The translations under genes were made by a program, and so were the position numbers. From contig JADIYJ010000001.1 of the NCBI GenBank assembly GCA_016705325.1, forward strand, positions 1 through 64,000: a stretch of 64,000 bases of DNA, given 5' to 3'. The notes below the pieces were generated by a model. It was not told the origin of the DNA. It saw nothing but the letters and a program-made list of their open reading frames with translations, and searched no databases. Positions 24,373 through 32,662 of this stretch are shown one piece after another (the stretch's first letter is position 1; each line of letters begins with the position of its first letter). This stretch comes from Pseudomonadota bacterium. GTDB lineage: Bacteria > Pseudomonadota > Gammaproteobacteria > Steroidobacterales > Steroidobacteraceae.

Positions 24373-24705
24373 TCAGCCCGCCGTCTTGCTGCGCTGCGCC
24401 CGCGCGCGACCCGGCTTTGCGGCGACCTGGCGCCTGGCGCGCTTCGCCGGCTTTTTCGGTTGCGCTGCGAGCTGCCGCTGGACCATCTTGCTCACGCTGT
24501 CGTTGAGTTCGCTCACGCGGCGAGTCAGCGCGCGGATTTCCTCGGCCGTCGGCACGCCGAGCTGGTGCATCGCACGCTGCACGCGGCTCTGGAACAGCGC
24601 TTCGAGATTGACCCAGGTTTCCTGCGCGTTCTCGAACGCGTCGCGCACGCGACGTCCAACCTTGGAACCGGCGGTCTTGCGGGTGCGTGGGCGGGAGGTG
24701 GCCAT
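24373..24705 (-). CDS. Phasin family protein (granule-associated)
   Basis: A 110-residue protein. The middle (RRVRDAFENAQETWVNLEALFQSRVQRAMHQLGVPTAEEIRALTRRVSELNDSV) is the helical phasin core of the PhaI/PhaF type, including the PT-x-x-EI-x-x-L sequence. The C-terminus is a short Lys/Ala/Arg-rich tail (KKPAKRARRQVAAKPGRARAQR), as in PhaF, where the tail binds DNA. Phasins coat polyester or neutral-lipid inclusions. ATG 24705 is chosen over an upstream in-frame Met because the family starts with a short MATS-like leader. It lies between the wax ester synthase and patatin genes. Confidence 0.87.
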   Translation of the reverse strand: MATSRPRTRKTAGSKVGRRVRDAFENAQETWVNLEALFQSRVQRAMHQLGVPTAEEIRALTRRVSELNDSVSKMVQRQLAAQPKKPAKRARRQVAAKPGRARAQRSKTAG

Positions 24706-24798
24706 GGCGAAACTCCTGATGAGGCGCGTCCGGATGGACTGCCGCAAGGTGCATTGTGGGGAATCCTGGACGCTTGCTGCAGTGTGTCAAACCGCAGT

Positions 24799-26273
24799 CT
24801 ACGTATTTCCCGCAGGCTGCGTCGCCCGCTTCCTGGGTCGCGGCTTGCGCTGCCGCAGGCCGAGCACGCCCACCGTTGCGGCCAGCAGCAGTTGCTCGAA
24901 TTCGGGGCCCAGCCGGTCGACCACCTGCGCCGGCTCGGCGATGCACGCGCGGTCCGCGATCAGCCCGCAGAACACCTTGCCTGCGTACGAGAGGATGCTG
25001 ACCCCGACGCCGATCGAGCCGCTTTGCGGCACCCAGAAATGCATCTCCGCGATGCGCTGTCCACACAGGTACAGCGGCGCCTGCGGTCCCGGCAGGTTCG
25101 ACGCCACCAGCGAGCCCTTGCGGCTGAACAGTTCGATGGCGGGACCCTGCACGACGTTCGGCATCACGCCGAGCAGTCCGAGCACCGTGAGCGTGAGCGG
25201 CGGTTGCTGCGAACCTTTCAGCTCCCGCAGCGTGTCGTGCATCGTGTACGTCCGCTGCAGCGGATTGACGACGCCGACCGGCAGCGCGACGAACAGCAGC
25301 CCGAACTTGTTGCCGAGTGTCGTCGCCTCTTCGGCCCCGCGCAGGTTGACCGGCACCGACGCGCGCAGCACGACGTCCGTGGTGTCGAATCCTTCCGCGC
25401 GCAGATAGGCGCCGAGCGCGCCGGCGACGGTGGCCATCAGCACGTCGTTGACCGTGCAGCCGAGCGCCCGGCTCACGGTCCTGACCTCCTGCAGGTCGAG
25501 CGGCTCCGACCACGCCACGCGCTTCTCGCCGCTCAAGGGCGCCCGCAGCGGCGACGCAGGGTCATCGGGCAGCGCGACGACCCGCGCGAATTCACCGGCC
25601 ATGCTCCTGGCCTGCAGCGCAACCGCGGCGGCCGTCTCCGGGTGAAACAGCTTGTGCACACCCGTCTCGAGCAGTCGCGCGCCCTCGGCCAGGACGTTTT
25701 CGACGATGTCGCCCGCCGGCTGGGTCAGCTGGCTGACCCAGTCGAGCAGTTGCAACGGGTCCGCGGCGCCCTGACGTCGTCCTCGCGACCCGGTGCGAGA
25801 CTCCGCGGCGTGGGCCCCGGCGAGCGCGGGCCCGGCATCCTGTTCGGTCAGCGACAGCAGCACGCGGATCATCGCCATGCCGTCCGCGTAGCAATGATGC
25901 AGGCGGAGCACCCATGCGCTGCCAGCCCGTAGTGCTCGACGAAGTGCACCTGCCACAGCGGCCTTGCCGGGTCGAAGCGTTCGCCGGCCAGCCTTGCGGC
26001 CAGTGCCTGCAGCTCGCCGCGCTGGTTCTTGCCCGGCAGCCTGGCCATGACGAAATGCGCGTCCAGGTCAAAATACGAGTCTTCGACCCAGGAAGCGCCG
26101 AGGGGATCGGTCTCGACGCGCTTGCGAAAGCGCGGGAAGCAGAGCAGTCGGGTCTCGAGGACCCGCCGCAGCTCGGCCGCGGGCACCGGCGTCGCCGTGG
26201 TCATGACGCTGACGATCATCATGGTGCTGCCAGGGCCGTCCATGCGCAGCCAGGCGGTGTCCACGGCGGACAT
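24799..26273 (-). pseudogene. Wax ester synthase/diacylglycerol acyltransferase, one frame break
   Basis: WS/DGAT enzymes esterify acyl-CoA with fatty alcohol or diacylglycerol. The N-terminal piece starts MSAVDTAWLRMDGPGSTMMIVSV at 26273 and includes RFDPARPLWQVHFVEHYG. The catalytic motif HHxxxDG is present as HHCYADG in the next frame, followed by the family landmarks CTVNDVLMATVAGALGAYLR, NKFGLLFVALPVG, SNLPGPQAPLYLCG and IGVGVSILSYAGKVFCGL to the stop at 24799. The single break is near 25930, between HYG and AGSAWVLRLHHC; one base repairs it to a normal length of about 490 residues. All motifs being perfect, the gene may be functional in the organism. Confidence 0.85.
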
Positions 26274-26393
26274 CCGTTCGTGCTGCCCACCCGCCGTCGC
26301 CGCCCGATTCCTGCTCGCCATGCCGCCCCCGCTGGCCTGCCCGAACCCGGCCGGCCACACCGGCATCTTAGCCAATACCGGGGCCGCGCCACG

Positions 26394-26422
26394 TTGACCT
26401 GAGTACGTACGAACCCTAAGGT
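26394..26422 (+). promoter_or_regulatory. Candidate sigma-70 promoter of the acyl-CoA reductase gene
   Basis: TTGACC (26394-26399), a 17-base spacer and TAAGGT (26417-26422) lie 29 bases before the reductase ATG. The spacer contains the palindrome GTACGTAC (26403-26410), a possible operator. The region is also the divergent control region for the wax ester synthase. Confidence 0.5.
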
Positions 26423-26450
26423 AGTCCGACAATATCAGGGGGCTCCGCGG

Positions 26451-28448
26451 ATGACTTACTTCGTGACCGGCGCGACCGGCTTCATCGGTCGTTATCTCGT
26501 CCAATCACTGCTGCAGAAGGGCAAGGGCACGGTCTACGTGCTGGTCCGCCCGAAGTCGATCGGCAAGCTCGACGAGCTGCGCGAGTTCTGGGGCGCGGAC
26601 AGCCGCAAGCGCGTGGTCCCGGTCAAGGGCGACCTCGGCCTGCCGAAGCTCGGCGTGGGCAAGGCCGACGTCGCGAAGCTGAAGGGCAAGATCAAGCACT
26701 TCTACCACCTCGGCGCCGTGTACGACCTCGAAGCCAGCGCCGAGGCGATGGCGAAGGCGAACATCACCGGCACCAAGGGTGCGCTGGATTTCGCCGAGGC
26801 GGTCAACGCCGGCTGCTTCCACCTGGTGAGCTCGATCGCGGCAGCAGGTCTCTACCGCGGCACGTTCACCGAGGACATGTTCGAGGAAGCGGAAGAACTC
26901 GATCATCCGTACCACAGCACCAAGCACGACTCCGAGGCGATGGTGCGCGCGAACGGCCGCACTCCGTTTCGCGTCTACCGCCCGGGCATGGTGCTCGGTC
27001 ACTCGCAGACCGGCTTCATCGACAAGATCGACGGGCCGTACTATTTCTTCAAGGCACTGCAGCGGCTGCGCGAGTCCTGGCCGCGCTGGATTCCGCTGGT
27101 CGGCATCGAAGGCGGCTACATCAACGTCGTGCCGGTCGACTTCGTGGTCGATGCGCTGGTGCACCTCTCGCACCAGCCGAAGCTCGACGGCCGCTGCTTC
27201 CACCTCACCGATCCCAAGGTCCGCCGCGTCGGCGAGATACTGAACGTCTTCGCGCGCGCGGCCCACGCGCCCGAAATGGCGTTCCGCCTCGACCCCAAGG
27301 TGTTCGCGATGCTGCCCGAGCCGGTGACGCAGTCGGTCGAGCGCAGCAAGCCGATCCAGAACGTGTTCAACCAGTTGCTGCGCGACCTGCAGGTGCCGCG
27401 TACGGTGCTGCAGTTCGTCAACTACCCGACGCGCTTCGACTCGACGGCGACGCAGAAGATTCTCGACAAGGCCAAGATCCGCGTGCCGGCGCTCGAAGAC
27501 TACGCCTGGCGCCTGTGGGACTACTGGGAGCGCCATCTCGATCCCGACCTCTCGATCGACCGCAGCCTGCGGGGTGCGGTGAAGGGCAAGGTCGTGATGA
27601 TCACCGGCGGTTCGTCCGGCATCGGCGAGGCGGCGGCGATCCGCATCGCGGAGGCGGGCGGCAAGGTGCTCGTCGTCGCGCGCGACGAGGAGAAGCTGGC
27701 CGAGGTGCGCAAGAAGATCACGGACGCCGGCGGCTTCGTCAGGACGTACTCCTGCGACATCACGGAATACGCGGCGAACGACAAGCTGGCGAAGGACGTG
27801 CTGAAGGAATTCGGGCACGTCGACGTGCTGATCAACAACGCGGGCCGTTCGATCCGCCGTTCGCTCGCGCTGTCGTACGACCGCTTCCACGACTTCGAGC
27901 GCACGATGCAGCTGAACTACTTTGCGTGCGTGCGCCTGACGATGAACCTGCTGCCGTCGATGACGGCGCGCAAGGGCGGCCACGTCATCAACGTGTCGTC
28001 GATCGGCGTGCTGACGAACGCGCCGCGGTTTTCCGCGTACGTCGCGTCGAAGGCGGCGCTCGAGTCGTTCGCCCGCTGCGCCGCGTCCGAGTTCCACGAC
28101 GAGAACGTGCACTTCACGATCATCAACATGCCGCTGGTGCGCACGCCGATGATCGCGCCGACGAAGCTGTACGAGGAAATGCCGACCATCATTTCGCCGG
28201 ACGAGGCGGCCGACATGATCGCGGATGCGATCATCCGCAAGCCGCAGCGCATCGCGACGCGCCTCGGCGTGATCTCCGAGATCATGCATCTCGTCATGCC
28301 GAAGATGTCAGAGGTCGTGATGAATTCGGCCTACCGCATGTTCCCGGATTCCGCCGCGGCGCTCGGCAAGCGCGAAGGCGAGGAGCAGCGGCCGGCGACG
28401 CGCGAAGCGATGGTCTTTGCGTCCCTGATGCGGGGCATTCACTGGTAG
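26451..28448 (+). CDS. Alcohol-forming fatty acyl-CoA/aldehyde reductase (two-domain SDR)
   Basis: A 665-residue protein with two NAD(P)-binding domains. The N-terminal extended SDR half has GATGFIG (residues 7-13) and Y154-x3-K158 (YHSTK). The C-terminal classical SDR half has TGGSSGIG (about 385-392), NNAG, and Y530-x3-K534 (YVASK). The whole layout, including GRSIRRSLALSYDRFHDFERT and the ending MRGIHW, corresponds to the Marinobacter Maqu_2507-type fatty acyl-CoA reductase (661 residues), which reduces acyl-CoA via the aldehyde to primary alcohol with NADPH. It is divergent from the wax ester synthase, so fatty alcohol for wax esters is the likely product. The frame is intact. Confidence 0.92.
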   Translation: MTYFVTGATGFIGRYLVQSLLQKGKGTVYVLVRPKSIGKLDELREFWGADSRKRVVPVKGDLGLPKLGVGKADVAKLKGKIKHFYHLGAVYDLEASAEAMAKANITGTKGALDFAEAVNAGCFHLVSSIAAAGLYRGTFTEDMFEEAEELDHPYHSTKHDSEAMVRANGRTPFRVYRPGMVLGHSQTGFIDKIDGPYYFFKALQRLRESWPRWIPLVGIEGGYINVVPVDFVVDALVHLSHQPKLDGRCFHLTDPKVRRVGEILNVFARAAHAPEMAFRLDPKVFAMLPEPVTQSVERSKPIQNVFNQLLRDLQVPRTVLQFVNYPTRFDSTATQKILDKAKIRVPALEDYAWRLWDYWERHLDPDLSIDRSLRGAVKGKVVMITGGSSGIGEAAAIRIAEAGGKVLVVARDEEKLAEVRKKITDAGGFVRTYSCDITEYAANDKLAKDVLKEFGHVDVLINNAGRSIRRSLALSYDRFHDFERTMQLNYFACVRLTMNLLPSMTARKGGHVINVSSIGVLTNAPRFSAYVASKAALESFARCAASEFHDENVHFTIINMPLVRTPMIAPTKLYEEMPTIISPDEAADMIADAIIRKPQRIATRLGVISEIMHLVMPKMSEVVMNSAYRMFPDSAAALGKREGEEQRPATREAMVFASLMRGIHW

Positions 28449-28455
28449 AATGTGC

Positions 28456-28502
28456 GGGTGGCCGTGAGCAAGCCCGCGGCTGCGTTCGTGGCCCGGCCAC
28501 CC
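28456..28502 (+). terminator. Inverted repeat after the reductase gene
   Basis: GGGTGGCCG (28456-28464) pairs perfectly with CGGCCACCC (28494-28502), with a 29-base loop that can itself fold. It begins eight bases after the reductase stop. No T run follows, so termination strength is uncertain. The rest of the 270-base gap to the next gene shows nothing recognisable. Confidence 0.4.
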
Positions 28503-28718
28503 CGGCCGGACGCCGCGTCAGTCCGCACCATCCGGATCGGCGCTGCGGAACCGTGACGCAGCGCGTCAAGTGGCCGCATCGGCTGGTCATTCCCGCGCGA
28601 ATCCTGCCTAAATGGAGCTTCCGCGCGGCGCTGGACGAGGGCAAGCTCACGTGCCATGGACCCGGCAGCGTGAGGATGCGCTGCCCGTTGCGAGCGAATC
28701 GAACCCAGGGAAGACGCA

Positions 28719-28988
28719 ATGAAAATCGCCTTGATCGCCTTGTTACTGCTCGCGGTGCTGGGTTTTGTCGCCTTGTCGCGCCGGCGTGCCGCCGTGCGCG
28801 AGGCCGAAGCCGCCGCGCGGATCCGCTCCCGGTCTGCCCGCAACAGGGCCCGGGTGCCGACCGTCTCCAGCAACGTCATGGGTGTGACCGCCTCGCAGAC
28901 GATCGAGCCACTGCACCCCGGATCGCGTGGCGACGCCGCAATGGCAGCCGCCGCGGTGGGTAACAAGGATGACGGCGTTCAGGGCTGA
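28719..28988 (+). CDS. Small membrane-anchored protein, unknown
   Basis: An 89-residue protein: MKIALIALLLLAVLGFVALSRRR is one N-terminal membrane helix followed by an Arg/Ala-rich cytoplasmic tail (stop-transfer of three Arg), then a Ser/Thr-rich end. GGGAAG lies seven bases before the ATG. No domain is recognised. It is convergent with the HDOD gene 41 bases away. Confidence 0.6.
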   Translation: MKIALIALLLLAVLGFVALSRRRAAVREAEAAARIRSRSARNRARVPTVSSNVMGVTASQTIEPLHPGSRGDAAMAAAAVGNKDDGVQG

Positions 28989-29029
28989 CACCTGCGCCTC
29001 ACCGCCCGGTACCTGCCCTGAACCGGACC

Positions 29030-29926
29030 TCAATGACCCCCGAGGGCCTGGCGCAGGGCGCCGATCTCCTCCTGCATGTCATTGATAACCAGCTGGCCTG
29101 CCGCGTTGTCGATGCCGAGCGCGCGAAATGCCTTCAACTCCTGCAGGTCCGGCTGCAGCCCGTCCGCCCGGGCGGCGACCTGCGACAGGATCACAGCGGC
29201 CGTTGTGATGTCCGTCAGGTCGGCCGCGCCCCGATGGGCCCGCGTGATGTCTTCATGATCGCGCACGGCCTCGCAGACTTCATCCGGCAGGCTCCAGTTT
29301 TCCAGAATCGCCGTGCCGATGTTCGCGTGCCAGTCGCGGGTGATCGCCTGCAGACTCTCGTGGTCGCGAAACAGCAGCGGATGATCGACGAGTCGCGTCA
29401 ATATGTAGAGCTTGCCGACATTGTGCAGCATCCCTGTCAGCAGCGCCTGGTCGGGATTGCGGGTCGTGAACCGCTTTGCCAGCAGGTAGGCGACGGCGGC
29501 GACATGCGTGCTCTCCTCCCACAGTTCCTCGAGCCTGGGCCGGATCCTCTGCAGCGATTCGGAACGGCGGATCTGCTCCATGGCGAAGGAAATCGCCGCG
29601 CTGCGCACGATGTTGTGGCCGACGCGGTTGATCGCGTTGCGCAGGTCGCTCACCGGGTGCCCGGCGGGGTTGAATGCCATGGAGTTCGCCATGCGCAGCA
29701 GCCGGGTGGCCAGGATCGGTTCAGCGCTGGTCACACGTACGATCTTGTCGACGGTGCAGCGTTCGTCGGCCAGCACCATGCGCACGCGAAATGCGACATC
29801 CGGCAGGGACGGGAGATCGATGCTGCCCTGCGAGAGCTCGGCCGCGAGGCTCTGTACGAACGCGAAAGCGGCGGTATTCTGCTCGTCGGCATGATCGGCC
29901 ACTGCCTGGGCGGTCACTGCATTCAC
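29030..29926 (-). CDS. HDOD domain signalling protein
   Basis: A 298-residue protein with an HDOD domain over about residues 30-230: LPSLPDVAFRVRMVL, EPILATRLLRMANS, DLRNAINRVGHNIVRSAAIS, then GMLHNVGKLYILTR and WSLPDEVCEAVRDHED. The HD-type metal ligands are degenerate (HN instead of HD in MLHNVGK), as is normal for HDOD proteins, which act as scaffolds in regulation rather than as phosphodiesterases. Neighbouring flagellar genes make a role in motility or c-di-GMP signalling possible but unshown. The 239-base gap to the next gene shows no recognisable element. Confidence 0.85.
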   Translation of the reverse strand: MNAVTAQAVADHADEQNTAAFAFVQSLAAELSQGSIDLPSLPDVAFRVRMVLADERCTVDKIVRVTSAEPILATRLLRMANSMAFNPAGHPVSDLRNAINRVGHNIVRSAAISFAMEQIRRSESLQRIRPRLEELWEESTHVAAVAYLLAKRFTTRNPDQALLTGMLHNVGKLYILTRLVDHPLLFRDHESLQAITRDWHANIGTAILENWSLPDEVCEAVRDHEDITRAHRGAADLTDITTAAVILSQVAARADGLQPDLQELKAFRALGIDNAAGQLVINDMQEEIGALRQALGGH

Positions 29927-30165
29927 TGGCTATCCTCGAAAGTACTGCGCGGCCTCGCCGGCGGCACAGTGCCGCCGCCGGGCGCCAGGGTCATGACTGA
30001 TACGGTGCGGCTTGCAGGCAGCTTGTCGGCAGACCCGGCGGGATCTTGAGGCGTCATCTGTGACACACCACACACGATGCCGACGTCGCGCGCTTGTCAC
30101 CCCGGGCGGCCGCTGCTAGCGTAAAGGCGTCCGCCGATCCGCGGGACCGGCAGGAGGCAGAGGAA

Positions 30166-30402
30166 ATGCGCTGGGAATCGCAGCAACGGTACGGCTTGCG
30201 GCCTTACCTCGCGCTGGGTGTCGGGCTCGCAGCGTTGCTGACCGGGCTCACCTGGGCCCTGCTGACGGGCCACTGGGAAGACTGGCACTGGGCGCTGGTC
30301 GCGCTTGGCCTGGCGTTGCTGGTCTACGGCGCCGTCATGGTGCAGGTCCGGCAGGAGTACCGCCGGGCCAGCAAGTGGTATCGGGAGAACCAGGAACCCT
30401 AG
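30166..30402 (+). CDS. Small two-helix membrane protein, unknown
   Basis: A 78-residue protein with two predicted membrane helices (about residues 12-30 and 39-57, with GLAALLTGLTWALLTGH and WALVALGLALLVYGAVM) separated by a short Trp-rich turn, and a basic C-terminus (QEYRRASKWYRENQEP). GGAGGCAGAGGA before the ATG at 30166 is a strong ribosome site, chosen over an upstream in-frame start with an unrelated leader. Its end overlaps flgN on the other strand by four bases. No function is recognised. Confidence 0.65.
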   Translation: MRWESQQRYGLRPYLALGVGLAALLTGLTWALLTGHWEDWHWALVALGLALLVYGAVMVQVRQEYRRASKWYRENQEP

Positions 30403-30878
30403 ACCCGCGCCAGGTTCCGTTGCCGCGCACCCGAGCTGGCCAGCCCAGCCGGCCCGTAAGTGATCGCCGCCGGGGAGCCCTGCAGGATCGCCAGCGAACG
30501 CAGCAGGTGGGCACGTCGCAGGGCCACCAACCTGCCATTCTGAACGTTGCGTTCCCGGCAGCTTTCCAGCAGGCGGACCAGCTCTTCCCAGTAAGCTGCC
30601 AGCCGTCCGCTGCTGTCCGTCTGCCGCAGCAGGGCCAGGAAATCGGCCGGCTCCGGCCGGCCGGTGAGCGCCGATACGAGCGAACGGCGCTCGCTTTCGA
30701 TGCGCTCCAGTGCCTCGATGCAGCGCTGCTTGTCGGCCGTGACTGCGTCCAGGCGGCCGAGGTCGCGCTGCAGCAGCGCCTGGGATTCATCTTCCAGCCG
30801 GTTGGCAAGCGCGCGCGTGGCGGCAATCTGATCCTGGATCAGGCTCGCGAACGCACGTACCCAGGCGCCGGTGTCCAT
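30399..30878 (-). CDS. flgN: Flagellar export chaperone FlgN
   Basis: A 159-residue helical protein in the standard position after flgM. FlgN binds the hook-filament junction proteins FlgK and FlgL and delivers them to the export gate. The long amphipathic helices (LIQDQIAATRALANRLEDESQALLQRDL, DAVTADKQRCIEALERIE) and the ending with TYGPAGL, like the conserved Y-x-P/G sequence of FlgN tails, fit the family. It starts five bases after flgM and shares its transcript. Confidence 0.88.
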   Translation of the reverse strand: MDTGAWVRAFASLIQDQIAATRALANRLEDESQALLQRDLGRLDAVTADKQRCIEALERIESERRSLVSALTGRPEPADFLALLRQTDSSGRLAAYWEELVRLLESCRERNVQNGRLVALRRAHLLRSLAILQGSPAAITYGPAGLASSGARQRNLARV

Positions 30879-30883
30879 CGGCG

Positions 30884-31180
30884 CTAGATCTGCTCTTCCA
30901 TCTTCAGCAGCTGGCTGGCGATCTTCGCCGGGTCCGGCTGATATTCGCCGCGCTCGATGGCGGTCTTTACTGCCGCAACGCGCTGGGGATCCGAGGCCGG
31001 AAGCCCCGCCAGGGCCTCGGTCGCGGCGCGCAGTTCCTGCGCCGTCGCCGTCAGGCGCACGCTGTCGTCGCCACCCGATCCGCGCGACTCGCGCGCTCCA
31101 CCGGTCCCGCGCCCGGGCACGGTGTTGCGTTCGGCAGGGCCAATGACCGGACCGGCGATTCCGGTGATCTTGTTTGTCAT
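30884..31180 (-). CDS. flgM: Anti-sigma-28 factor FlgM
   Basis: A 98-residue protein that binds FliA until it is exported through the finished hook-basal body. The N-terminus is MTNKITGI, the linker (residues 10-40) is Gly/Arg-rich and disordered, and the FliA-binding half reads VRLTATAQELRAATEAL to RVAAVKTAIERGEYQPDPAKIASQLLKME. That includes the conserved I-x-x-G-x-Y-x-x-D/N-x-x-x-I-A pattern. A sigma-28 promoter precedes it, giving the expected feedback, and flgA lies upstream. Confidence 0.93.
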   Translation of the reverse strand: MTNKITGIAGPVIGPAERNTVPGRGTGGARESRGSGGDDSVRLTATAQELRAATEALAGLPASDPQRVAAVKTAIERGEYQPDPAKIASQLLKMEEQI

Positions 31181-31212
31181 AGTCCCACTCTCCCGCAGTG
31201 CACCTGGCTCAG

Positions 31213-31239
31213 GTATCGGCAGATGTGCGCGGCACTTTA
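31213..31239 (-). promoter_or_regulatory. Sigma-28 (FliA) promoter of flgM
   Basis: Read on the minus strand: TAAAGTGC, 11 bases, GCCGATAC, matching the FliA consensus TAAAGTTT-N11-GCCGATAA. It overlaps the flgA stop codon and lies 33 bases before the flgM ATG. Confidence 0.85.
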
Positions 31240-31956
31240 GCCGCGGCCTGCGCCGGGGAGCAAGATTTCCACGACCTCGCTGGAACGCACCACGCCCTCG
31301 ACCACCCGGTCGGACGATACGCTGCGCACCTTGATGCGCGTGCCCAGGCCACCGTCGCTCTGCGCGATACCCCGGCCGGAGACGCTGATGCCGCTGCCCG
31401 TGGTCAGCAACGTGACCTGCTGCCCGCGCCGGACGAGCTGGTCCTGCGTCGTGTTCGCCGCACCGATGGGCTGTCCCGCCGGGATGTCTGATCGCGCGCG
31501 ACGACCCACGAGCGACGTCAGGTCCGCAGGGGTCTGGCCCGATCCGTCGCTTTCTCGTTCAACGAGCATGAGATCGCCCGGGCCCAGCAGCGTGCCGCGC
31601 GGCACCGGGCGACTGGCAACCACGACCGGTACCCGCAGCTTGAGCGTCACCGGCACCCATACGCGCCAGCGCACCTGCCCGGCGCACTCCACCTGCACCG
31701 TGAGCCTGCGTGCGCCGGCTCGATGGTTGCCGGCGCTGGCCAGCAGCGGTACGTCGCAGTCGGCCAGACGCAGGAGGGGATCCACTGCGGCTGCGGGAGG
31801 AGCCATGTGGTGCGCCGGCGCAGTGACGGACTCAGCCTCCTGTCGCGCGGCGGCCTCGATTTCCTTTACGTCCTGCCACGCCGCACCGGCCGACACCTGC
31901 AGTGAGGCGCAGGCCGTCACGGCTGCAATTGCGTAAGCGATGGTTCGTGGGTTCAT
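31237..31956 (-). CDS. flgA: Flagellar P-ring assembly chaperone FlgA
   Basis: A 239-residue periplasmic chaperone for FlgI polymerisation. A signal peptide is evident (MNPRTIAYAIAAVTACASLQVSAGA). The C-terminal SAF domain carries VASRPVPRGTLLGPGDLMLVE, then GRRARSDIPAGQPIGAANT and VRRGQQVTLLTTGSGISVS, and ends VRSSEVVEILLPGAGRG; all are FlgA landmarks. ATG 31956 gives the complete signal; in-frame upstream sequence is not signal-like. It is transcribed divergently from flgB, with its own sigma-54 site. Confidence 0.93.
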   Translation of the reverse strand: MNPRTIAYAIAAVTACASLQVSAGAAWQDVKEIEAAARQEAESVTAPAHHMAPPAAAVDPLLRLADCDVPLLASAGNHRAGARRLTVQVECAGQVRWRVWVPVTLKLRVPVVVASRPVPRGTLLGPGDLMLVERESDGSGQTPADLTSLVGRRARSDIPAGQPIGAANTTQDQLVRRGQQVTLLTTGSGISVSGRGIAQSDGGLGTRIKVRSVSSDRVVEGVVRSSEVVEILLPGAGRG

Positions 31957-31996
31957 GTTCGGCGGCCGTGCTGGTGAGCGATCTGCCGCGGGATCT

Positions 31997-32012
31997 TGCA
32001 ATAGGTGTGCCA
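31997..32012 (-). promoter_or_regulatory. Sigma-54 promoter of flgA
   Basis: On the minus strand TGGCACACCTATTGCA has the -24 GG and -12 GC separated by exactly ten bases and matches the TGGCAC-N5-TTGC consensus. It lies 41 bases before the flgA start. Confidence 0.85.
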
Positions 32013-32201
32013 GATCGAGCGGCGCACGCCGTGGTGCGGCGAGATGGGAACACGGCCGCTGCGTGCGGCTGCCTGGCAGCGGCACGCCGAGGCTGTTCGT
32101 TGCCGCCGTGCGGCAGCGGCTTGCCGGTTCGCCCGGCGCCGGCGGGCTGCCACAGCTCAGTGCACACGGCATGCGCCGGTGTTTGAACAACGCGCCCGGT
32201 C

Positions 32202-32217
32202 TGGCACGGTACTTGCT
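32202..32217 (+). promoter_or_regulatory. Sigma-54 promoter of the flgB operon
   Basis: TGGCACGGTACTTGCT: -24 GG at 32203-32204 and -12 GC at 32215-32216 with ten bases between. It lies 36 bases before the flgB ATG. The remainder of the 296-base flgA-flgB gap holds the divergent flgA promoter and no gene. Confidence 0.9.
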
Positions 32218-32252
32218 TTGTCACTCGCAGGGACGCAACCAGGGTTCGGCAG

Positions 32253-32651
32253 ATGAATGTACGCAACGACCCCATCTTCGGCATTCACGGTTACGCGCTT
32301 GCGCTGCGCAGCCAGCGCATGCAGGTCCTCGCCTCGAACCTGGCGAACGCGGACACGCCGGGATTCAAGGCACGCGACCTCGACTTCGAGCAGCTTCTCT
32401 CGGGCGAGAGCGGCAGTCCGCTGCCGCTGGCGGTCAGTCGTGCCACGCACATTGCGACCGGGGCCGAGGGCGGCCTCGGCGCCGAGGCGAAATACCGCGT
32501 GCCGCTGCAGCCTTCGCTCGACGGCAACACTGTCGACGCACAGATGGACCAGGCCCGCTTCGCCGAGAACGCGCTGTCCTACCAGGTCAGCCTGACGCTC
32601 GTGAACAGCCGGCTCGACGGTCTGTTGACGGCAATCACCGGCAACGCCTGA
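32253..32651 (+). CDS. flgB: Flagellar proximal rod protein FlgB
   Basis: A 132-residue rod subunit exported to the periplasm. The N-terminal rod signature LASNLANADTPGFKARDLDFE (about residues 26-46) is clear, and the C-terminal helix FAENALSYQVSLTLVNSRLDGL matches the conserved rod/hook tail. First gene of a long plus-strand flagellar operon, behind a sigma-54 promoter. GGCAGATG puts only weak purines before the start. flgC follows after 11 bases. Confidence 0.95.
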   Translation: MNVRNDPIFGIHGYALALRSQRMQVLASNLANADTPGFKARDLDFEQLLSGESGSPLPLAVSRATHIATGAEGGLGAEAKYRVPLQPSLDGNTVDAQMDQARFAENALSYQVSLTLVNSRLDGLLTAITGNA

Positions 32652-32662
32652 GGATCACCGCG

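Noticed and set aside
23510..25408. A long plus-strand frame opposite the patatin, phasin and wax ester synthase genes
   Set aside because: Its composition is typical of antisense GC-rich shadow, and the minus-strand genes have clear catalytic motifs.
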